Assembly: GCA_900751685.1 (NCBI GenBank)
Contig: CAADSR010000277.1
Coordinates: 1-9,035, forward strand
From: Clostridia bacterium
GTDB taxonomy: Bacteria > Bacillota > Clostridia > UBA1381
Direction of reading: 5' to 3'
DNA length: 9,035 nucleotides
Shown here: in pieces, positions 1 to 6,200 of the stretch
How the letters are laid out: every line of letters begins with the position of its first letter
Numbering within the stretch: the stretch's first letter is position 1
Made by a program: the position numbers and the translations under genes
The notes under the pieces: generated by a model
The model's input: the letters and a program-made list of their open reading frames with translations, nothing else
What the model was told of the DNA's origin: nothing
Databases searched by the model: none

Positions 1-281
1 ACATCCATATAGATGCTGTCTATATCCGGACGTTCTTCTTTGTCCACTTTGATTGAAATAAAATCATCATTTAAGATCTTTGCTACTTCATCATTTTCAA
101 AGCTTTCATGTGCCATCACATGGCACCAATGACATGTACTATATCCTATTGACAAAAATATAGGCTTATTTTCACTCTTGGCTTTTTCAAATGCTTCCGC
201 TCCCCAAGGATACCAATTTACAGGATTATTTTTATGCTGTAAAAGATAGGGGCTGGTTTCATTCTTTAAATTATTTTCCAA
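1..281 (-). CDS. yyaL: DUF255 / YyaL-type thioredoxin-domain protein, N-terminal part (cut by window edge)
   Basis: Only the first 93 residues are inside the window; the gene runs off the left edge. The translation carries the hallmark N-terminus of the DUF255 family (YyaL in Bacillus, SPATA20/SSP411 in animals): SPYLLQH at residues 10-16, NPVNWYPWG at 19-27, KPIFLSIGYSTCHWCHVM at 39-56 with the thioredoxin-like CHWC motif at 50-53, and VDKEERPDID at 79-88. Family members are usually about 650-700 residues, with this thioredoxin-fold domain followed by an alpha/alpha-barrel resembling sugar epimerases or glycosidases. Their cellular role is poorly defined, and redox activity is inferred from the CxxC motif. 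I chose the TTG at 281-279 because AGAGGTGA lies 5 nt upstream and it gives the family's usual short lead before SPYLLQH. An in-frame GTG at 290-288 overlaps that ribosome binding site and is less likely. No signal peptide is seen, so it is probably cytoplasmic. The upstream terminator at 435-478 suggests separate transcription. Confidence 0.93.
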   Translation of the reverse strand, partial: MENNLKNETSPYLLQHKNNPVNWYPWGAEAFEKAKSENKPIFLSIGYSTCHWCHVMAHESFENDEVAKILNDDFISIKVDKEERPDIDSIYMD

Positions 282-434
282 CGTTATCACCTCTGAAATA
301 GTATGATCCGATATCAAATATAAAATAAGTGATTTCAAAAAATAAGGAGATAGAATGAATAACTTTTTTATACAAACCCCTTTATAGATTCCATAAGGAG
401 GTCACTTTCTTTCTAATATCATTGTCTAAAACCA
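282..434. other. Intergenic region upstream of the DUF255 gene
   Basis: AT-rich spacer that should contain the promoter of the DUF255 gene, since a terminator closes the preceding transcription unit. On the minus strand I see TTGAAA at about 340-335 with only poor -10 candidates downstream (GATATC at 17 nt spacing), and TACTAT nearer the gene without a good -35. I therefore do not call a specific promoter. The plus strand has two Shine-Dalgarno-like strings (344-350 and about 394-401), but neither serves a credible gene. Confidence 0.4.
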
Positions 435-478
435 AAAGAGCCCAAGTCCAAATCATAATGATTTGAACTTAGACCTTT
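435..478 (-). terminator. Intrinsic terminator of the 487-1947 gene
   Basis: It begins 8 nt after the stop codon at 487. The core is a 12-position inverted repeat, 444-455 against 459-470, around a 3-nt loop (456-458). It extends outward through 440-443/471-474, then past one bulged base (439), through 435-438/475-478. Read as minus-strand RNA, every mismatch (positions 441, 443 and 448) becomes a G-U pair, while as plus-strand RNA each would be C-A. The hairpin is therefore built for minus-strand transcripts. The downstream minus-strand sequence is T-rich (TCTTTTGGTTTT), although not a perfect U run. Confidence 0.85.
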
Positions 479-486
479 TTCACTTT

Positions 487-1947
487 TTATTTAATTGTGA
501 TAATGCGGTTTTCTCCGTTCCAGTTCACTGTGTAACCTAATTCTTCAGATAGGAACCGAATAGGAACCATTGTTTTGTCGTTGATCAGCCTTGCCGGGAT
601 ATCCATGCTTACGTTACTTCCATTAACGATCGCATTTGTGTCGTCTATCCCAAAGGTTATCGCAGTATTATCTTGTGTTACCGTCGCCGTTTGCGTCTGC
701 TGATTCCAGGTTACATCTGCTCCCATTTGCTCAAATAAGAATCGGATTGGGACTAGGGTGTAACCATTTTCAATTACAGGAGGAACGTCATAACACAATA
801 ATTTATTATCAAACACTACATATGGCGACTCTTGTATTTTAGATAATTCATCATACAATGGTTGTTTTAATGTTTTTAGCCGTATTGTCTGACTCTGTAT
901 ATATAAGTAGGAATCATCTTCCCAATACAACGGATCCAATCTTCCTCCAGTATCAAATCTAAATGGTATATCAACATATATTCCATAAACCCTATCTGTG
1001 GATATTCGTGTACTCTTTGTGTTTGGATCAAACTTAATATCAAATCCACACATGTCGGCGGCTCTCATTAAATTACTATTTTCGTATATGAACTCAATGT
1101 TATTTCCATTTTCATCTTTTGGTGTGAACCACTCTATTTGATGAGTAGTTCCATCCTCATTGTATATCTCTGTCGGAAGCGATGAATAGCGGTTTCCCTT
1201 TTTCCCTACCAAATATTTTACTCCGTTAATTTGAGTTATATATCCCCCTGAAGTATAATAGGCTCCTGGGAATGAATAATCTTCTTGTCTATCCCCTATT
1301 TGCTGAATACTGTCCGGTATAATATTTTCATAATTAAACATTGGAGTAGGATATTCGCTACCATCAATTGTTATTATTTTTTGACCATTTAATTTTACAC
1401 TACCTTTCGTATCAAAATCAGGCATTTTATCTGTGTATACATTTAATTTATTTTTTTCTTTTATTTGAAATCCATCAAATTTCCAAACATATTGTTCGAT
1501 TGACTTCGAATCGGATACACCTATAAACACCTCTCCATTTTCAAGCACATAGCATGATTTTATGTCGCTATCAAACCATAAATCCGATTTATATTCCCAT
1601 GTATATCCATCACAAGAAATATACAACTTATTACAATGTGTATAGTTATTCTTCTTATCAGAATATGGGCTATCCAGCAGTGCTAAAAACATATCTCCTA
1701 TCCAGAAAACATGTTCAAATCTTGATTCATAAATTCCTATATCACAAAACTGCCAATTAACAAAATCATCTGAAGCTAAGATTTGTCCTTTTTCTCCCAC
1801 TGCTATACATACATTACCGTTATAAGCAACGTCAAGAGTGCGCTGATAACCCATTCTTTCTATATCAAAAGAAATCCCTGCATAACAAATATTATTTATT
1901 ATACATATGGTTAAAATAAATGATATTATTGAAGATAATTTTTTCAT
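487..1947 (-). CDS. Secreted protein with BNR/YCF48-like repeats and C-terminal copper amine oxidase-N-like stalk domain
   Basis: 486 residues. Residues 1-23 form a Sec signal peptide: KK, then a hydrophobic core, then a likely cut after CYA. Residues 39-66 (AVGEKGQILASDDFVNWQ, shown in part) and 107-119 (LYISCDGYTWEYK) match the pattern of BNR/YCF48-like beta-propeller repeats common in clostridial exported proteins. The middle, about 125-385, is not recognised. Residues 388-486 are a stalk domain (PF07833-like, 'copper amine oxidase N-terminal') with two motif copies, VPIRFLFEQMGADVTW at 399-414 and VPIRFLSEELGYTVNW at 461-476. Such domains are thought to mediate surface or protein contacts; no amine oxidase catalytic domain is present. 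The ATG at 1947 is supported by AAAGGAGGGG (1954-1963) with 6 nt spacing. It is probably transcribed from the promoter at 2358-2386 and stops at the hairpin at 435-478. The secreted location is firm, but the substrate or partner is unknown. There is no sortase motif or SLH domain. Confidence 0.9.
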   Translation of the reverse strand: MKKLSSIISFILTICIINNICYAGISFDIERMGYQRTLDVAYNGNVCIAVGEKGQILASDDFVNWQFCDIGIYESRFEHVFWIGDMFLALLDSPYSDKKNNYTHCNKLYISCDGYTWEYKSDLWFDSDIKSCYVLENGEVFIGVSDSKSIEQYVWKFDGFQIKEKNKLNVYTDKMPDFDTKGSVKLNGQKIITIDGSEYPTPMFNYENIIPDSIQQIGDRQEDYSFPGAYYTSGGYITQINGVKYLVGKKGNRYSSLPTEIYNEDGTTHQIEWFTPKDENGNNIEFIYENSNLMRAADMCGFDIKFDPNTKSTRISTDRVYGIYVDIPFRFDTGGRLDPLYWEDDSYLYIQSQTIRLKTLKQPLYDELSKIQESPYVVFDNKLLCYDVPPVIENGYTLVPIRFLFEQMGADVTWNQQTQTATVTQDNTAITFGIDDTNAIVNGSNVSMDIPARLINDKTMVPIRFLSEELGYTVNWNGENRIITIK

Positions 1948-1953
1948 AGACCA

Positions 1954-1963
1954 CCCCTCCTTT
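1954..1963 (-). promoter_or_regulatory. Ribosome binding site overlapping the stop of the upstream small frame
   Basis: The minus strand reads TAA AGGAGGGG TGGTCT ATG. The stop codon of the 55-codon frame (1962-1964) shares bases with the strong Shine-Dalgarno of the 487-1947 gene. This arrangement is typical of adjacent, translationally coupled genes. Confidence 0.8.
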
Positions 1964-2154
1964 AATTCATTATAAATTTATTATGTATCGTACTATTACA
2001 TCCTATGGCCATTATTGTTTTTGATTCAATCTTAATATTTTCTTTTATATTGCCAATATCCAAGATGCCGGTAAAAACACTCTCCCCATTCTTCAGCACT
2101 GCAAAACATATGCTTTCCGCCAGCCGCACTTACCAAACAAATTTTTTTGTTCAT
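1962..2154 (-). pseudogene. Small gene, apparently split by a +1 frameshift, directly upstream of the stalk-domain gene
   Basis: Two overlapping frames look like halves of one small protein. The first starts with ATG at 2154 behind GGAAGGG and reads MNKKICLVSAAGGKHMF..., ending after 40 codons at 2032. Beyond the first 16 or so residues it becomes unnatural (Trp/Tyr/Arg/Cys-rich). The second frame, 1962-2129, is open for 55 codons and looks coding (FAVLKNGESVFTGILDIGN at 9-27), but its only start is a GTG at 2129 with no ribosome binding site. Removing one T near the TTTT run at about 2104-2107 would join them into a 63-residue protein. The stop sits 14 nt before the next ATG, as in an operon. 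I do not recognise the product. The SAAGG start faintly recalls Alg14/PssD-type N-termini, but the match is too short to use. Alternatives are a real 55-aa protein from the GTG, a true 40-aa peptide, or a sequencing error. Confidence 0.45.
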
Positions 2155-2357
2155 TATAGCCCTTCCTTTCAGTCATGAAATTTAATTCAAGTTACATGTC
2201 CTAATTTTATCCGCCTGGATACTGCGCATGGACTATATATAGATCTCCTTTCCCGTATCACCTAAAACCCCCATAAGCTTTCTTACTAAACAAGATAGGA
2301 ATAGACTTTTTTAAAATTTATTTTCACTTATATTGATCAACTTCTTAAACTACCTAT
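2155..2357 (-). other. Long 5' leader of the 487-1947 transcript
   Basis: Between the predicted transcription start (about 2351) and the small-frame ATG at 2154 there are roughly 200 nt with no long gene. Two short palindromes are visible: TATCC-GCCT-GGATA at 2208-2221 and CTATATATAG at 2233-2242. On the minus strand an AAGGAG string (about 2245-2250) precedes an ATG by 15 nt and would give only a 15-codon peptide. No recognised riboswitch consensus or attenuator was seen. Confidence 0.4.
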
Positions 2358-2386
2358 ATTATACAAAAAAATGCCGAAAAGGTCAA
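2358..2386 (-). promoter_or_regulatory. Sigma-A type promoter for the small frame and the stalk-domain gene
   Basis: On the minus strand, TTGACC (2386-2381, five of six consensus -35 bases) is followed by exactly 17 nt and then TATAAT (2363-2358, a perfect -10). The predicted start is about 2351. It lies between the terminator of the giant surface gene and the next gene, so it plausibly opens a separate transcription unit covering 487-2154. Confidence 0.85.
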
Positions 2387-2391
2387 TAAAC

Positions 2392-2463
2392 TCACAAAAA
2401 AGAGACTACCATCAAATAACTTCTAAAAAAATATGAATTTTTATATTTCTTTTTGCTTTTCAT
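2392..2463 (-). other. 23-codon membrane-anchor-like micro-ORF, possibly a gene remnant
   Basis: Minus-strand ATG at 2463 encoding MKSKKKYKNSYFFRSYLM and five further hydrophobic residues, then TGA. The basic start followed by FFRSYL and a hydrophobic stretch resembles the first residues of clostridial membrane sensor kinases and membrane-bound AraC-type regulators, which continue into a transmembrane helix. Here it stops at once, and there is no convincing ribosome binding site. It may be a decayed gene start left in the spacer, or chance in AT-rich DNA. Confidence 0.2.
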
Positions 2464-2595
2464 CTGTTATTCCCGGTCCTACCTACCCGCCATTAAAGGA
2501 TACGTCATTCCCATAGCCATTTTCTTTATATTTAGATGTATCTTAATATAATAAGTGAAATGCCCTAATACGCACGATTACTCGTTTTTTTGCAC
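2464..2595. other. Intergenic spacer between the giant gene's terminator and the micro-ORF
   Basis: I see nothing firm here. A minus-strand 13-codon frame at 2479-2520 (MAMGMTYPLMAGR) has no Shine-Dalgarno sequence. No promoter or repeat stands out. Confidence 0.3.
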
Positions 2596-2634
2596 AAAAA
2601 AGGTCTGCGGCCAAATAGGCACAGACCTTTTTTT
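2596..2634 (-). terminator. Intrinsic terminator of the giant surface protein gene
   Basis: It starts 5 nt after the stop codon at 2640. A perfect 12-bp stem, AAAAAAGGTCTG (2596-2607) with CAGACCTTTTTT (2622-2633), is flanked by A and T runs, so it gives a U tract in either direction. Bases 2608/2621 add a G-U pair only in the minus-strand RNA. Inner GCC/GGC pairing (2609-2612 with 2618-2620, one bulge) can shorten the loop. Confidence 0.93.
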
Positions 2635-2639
2635 AAATT

Positions 2640-3218
2640 TTATGCTGTCCTTTTTACTCCATTTGCTGCATTCATAATATTTCTATATGCCCAATGTCCA
2701 GTATCAACATCATTAAATGATTTATCCTGCAAAAATCCACTGCTTCTTTTGAGCAGGCGTGAGATCATCATTACTGTCTCAGCACGTGTCACAGACTTTT
2801 CCGGCATAAATGTACCGTCAGGATAGCCCTGTATGACATCCATTCCAGCGAGAAGCAAGATTGCTTCATACGCCCAGTGGCCTTCAGCATCGGCAAAACT
2901 AAACTGTTCTGTTTTAGCGTCATCAAACAGCTTTTCCTCTTTCGCTACCCTTTCCAGCAGAGCTGCAAGCTCTGCCCTCGTGATCGTCGTATCTGGCCTT
3001 ACTGTGCCATCAGGGTAGCCTTTAATATAACCACGCCCTGCCGACCATGCGATTGCTTCTGCTGCCCAATGGGATGCATCAATATCAGAAAAATCATCAA
3101 GAACAGTCATATCTGCTGGTGAGCCACCGCTAAATAAATTATATATTATCCTGGCAACTTCTGCACGGCTGATTTCATTGTCCGGTCTAAAGCTGCCATC
3201 AGGATAGCCTGAGACAAA
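2640..3218 (-). repeat. SLH repeat region (coding)
   Basis: The C-terminal 192 residues contain three GYPDG motifs (1804, 1867, 1931), each followed about ten residues later by the cell-wall-binding motif SRAE, TRAE or TRAE (1817-1820, 1880-1883, 1944-1947). The HW signature that opens an SLH domain occurs three times (SHWAAEAI, GHWAYEAI, GHWAYRNI) but not before the first GYPDG. The array is therefore two whole SLH units flanked by half units. The GYPDG codons form short imperfect DNA repeats (plus strand, [AG]TCAGG[AG]TAGCC). Confidence 0.9.
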
Positions 3219-6200
3219 CGGCGGTTCAAACCATTCATTAGGATCAACCGGCGGTGAAGTTGGCGTTGTATTTTCTTCCCAACCCGCATATAATGTTATA
3301 TTTTTTACTACAGCTGTGCTAAAATCGTATTTTTTCGTTAATTCATTATCCGCATACCAGCCTGTAAATATGAAGCCATCCTTTTCCGGCGCATCCGGCT
3401 CAACTGCAGTTTTATATCTGCCTACATTTTGTTTTTCCACCTTGCTGCCGCCGTTTGAGTCGAAGGTGACCGTATAGGAAGTCACGATTCCCAATCCGCC
3501 TCCGCCGCTGGTGCTTCCACCTGTATTAGCCTCCAAGGTTCTCTCCGAGCGGTTACCGGCAACATCCGTCACGGTCAGCTTGTATGAATAATTTGTATTT
3601 GCCTTCAGGTCTGTATGAGAATATTCGGGGCTTGTAGATATCAGCATATCTTTTCCATCCTGGACTAAATACCAGGCATATCCGGCAATTCCGCTGCCCG
3701 CGTCAGAGGCCTGGGCCGTTAGGTCTATCTGGCTTGTGGAGCTTGCGCTTGCCTTAGCATTTGTTATTTCCGGCGGAACTGTATCTATCCCGACCGCATT
3801 GCTGACTCCCTGCGTGGATAAGCCGTCACCATTTTCCGCATACCAGTGTACATAATGAGTACCATCCGTATCCAGTGTAAATGGCTCTGTATACTCCGTC
3901 CAGCTGCCGTCATCTATATACTCTGTCATTTCGGCTGATTCCATCACCTTATATTTAGCACTGACTAATCTTTCTGCAATATAATCACTGTCCGCATATA
4001 TATCCATCGTCAAAGTGACCGGCTGTCGGTTCCAGCCCTTTTGATATGGCAGAACCATCACATACGGATATCCCTGCTCCACCACGGTCACCATACATTC
4101 CCCAAATACCGAGTTCGTCTGGTTTGAGACCGCTTTGATAATGACGTTGCCCTTTGACACCGGCGAGACTCTGCCATAAGCATCTACCGCCGCCACATTG
4201 GGGTCACTGCTTTCCCATGTGACGGTGCTGTCCAGTATGCGTGACGGTGATATCTCGGCATTTATATAGTCCTCCCTATCCTTATCCAGCGTCAATATCA
4301 TTTGTCCGGGCTGTACCGTAACGCTTTGTGCCGGTGTTATGGATACATCCATATCCAATGAGAGATCTTCTTTTACCTCAGTGCTGTTAAAGCTCATCAT
4401 TTCATATCCAAAAGGAATCAAAAGCATATCAGCGGTGATCCATTCTCCCTTTGCCATGTTCAATGCCTGTGTGCCGACCACGGTATCAGCATTCTGATAC
4501 TTTATTGTCACCACGATATCTGTAGCGGATACGGGCACATCCAGCTTGATGACCCCGTCCTCAGCAGTTGCTGCCAGGTCTGAGTCAATGTATATATCCC
4601 CAAAATTATCTGTACTATAGCCCTCCGGCAGCTTCAGCTCAGAATAGAAGATACTGCCGCCCAGCTGCTTTCCTTCAATAATCTGTGTTGTTCCTGCCCC
4701 GGTATAGGTGATGTGAACCGAATAATCCTTTTTCGTTACCTGGATACTCTTGTTTGCCGTCCTGGAACTATGATCCGGCTCCAGGCTTGAATCAACTGTG
4801 ACAGTTGTCCCGGGGGCCGTCTCATATCCGGCAGCCGGAGTAAATTCCGTAATATCACTGTCATAGGGTGCCGTGATGTATTCCTGGCCTGCAAAAGCAG
4901 TCCCTTCAAAATAAACGACCGTTACTGTGTAATCCAAGGGTTTAACCGTCACTGATGCCGTTGCCGTACGGTTTTTAAGGTCAATTACTGAGTCCGGCGT
5001 GTCAGTATTTAATAAAAATTCCTTAAAATCAGAGAGCGCATATCCCGCCGGAAGGGCTATATACCCCTCGCTAATAATTCCGTTATAAAAGATATTAAAC
5101 TCCTGTGTCCCCTTGATGGTTCCGTCCTCTGTTTTACAGTTCAATGTCAGGACGATCTCAACAGGCATGACCGGCACATCCACCGTAATATCCTTGCCTG
5201 CGGCTGTTATTGTGCAGCCGCCTACAATTCCGTTCACCATAATGGCTGGGTCAAGTGTCAGTGAATTTGATATCCCATATCTCAGTTCATAGCCCTGCGG
5301 AGCTTCCAGCTCCAAGCTGCTGCCAAGGCTCGCCGGCGTGTTTTTCGTCCCGCATATAAAATCGCCTTCCTTATAGTTTATTGTAATATTAAAGTCACTA
5401 TAAAGCGTTACCGCAGAGGCATTATTCAAAACCTGAACCTCTCCATTGCCATAGCCGGATGCCGACACGGTCTGCATACCGGCAGGCAGCCACATATAGG
5501 CTATACCGTCCGCTTTTGCAGGCGCGCTATAGGTATATGATGAGTATATCTCCCCTCTTTCCTTAGGAACAATGGACTGGAACACCACATCCGGCACAAC
5601 AGGCGAGATATCTGCTGTCAGCATATACACATCATCCCCATCCGGCTCATTTTTAATTACACCGCCCTGCGGCACATCGATGCGCCGGATATTTCCCGTT
5701 GAAACATACACATACCGGGCATTGACTGCAGAGGCTTCTTCCATTTCAGAATTCTTTCCGCCCCTAATATACACATTGCCGGCAGTTTCATCAATGGTTA
5801 CCCTTGATGCTGATTCATCCGTTGTAATCACTGAATAGCCAACACTCATACCATCACCGCCGGTACTCCTAGTGCCTGTGCCGCCAATGACCTCAAGGTT
5901 TGCGCCGTTGCTCACCGTGATGCCCTTGTTGGCCGTCATCAGTCCGTGGCCTCCGTAGTTTGCTGTTCCCCCATAGGCAGCCGTAGTGCCGCCTGTTAAG
6001 ATGATCTCATCCAGCGCGTATATTCCCAATCCGGCAATATCACTATCACTTCCGCCGCTTTGTATACCATCTCCGCCCGTTGCACTCAGACTGCCGCCGG
6101 AAACATTCAGGCTCAAAGCCAGCAAGCCTGTTCCCCTGGCGCCTGTTGTGCCAATCTGGCTCTTGCCGCCGTTCGCTGTTACGTCTCCATCAATAATCCT

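Noticed and set aside
355..387. Plus-strand AAGGAGA plus ATG giving a 10-codon peptide (MNNFFIQTPL), and a second AAGGAGG near 395
   Set aside because: The Shine-Dalgarno spacing is good, but the frame is tiny, no following gene is found on that strand, and AT-rich spacers produce such strings by chance.
394..402. Minus-strand GACCTCCTTA resembling the anti-Shine-Dalgarno end of 16S rRNA
   Set aside because: The match does not extend past about eight bases, so it is not an rRNA fragment.
2032..2154. Assigning the MNKKICLVSAAGG start to an Alg14/PssD-type glycosyltransferase subunit
   Set aside because: Only about a dozen residues are similar, and the following sequence does not continue the family pattern.
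2201..2275. Leader micro-ORFs on the minus strand (MGVLGDTGKEIYI and MRSIQADKIRTCNLN)
   Set aside because: The first has no clear ribosome binding site; the second has AAGGAG 15 nt from its ATG, too far. No run of regulatory codons is seen that would suggest an attenuator peptide.
2322..2560. Inverted repeat TTTCACTTAT (2322-2331) and ATAAGTGAAA (2551-2560) flanking the promoter
   Set aside because: Only 10 bp, very AT-rich and about 220 nt apart, with no extension of the match. Chance is the simpler explanation; it is not reported as an insertion-sequence end.
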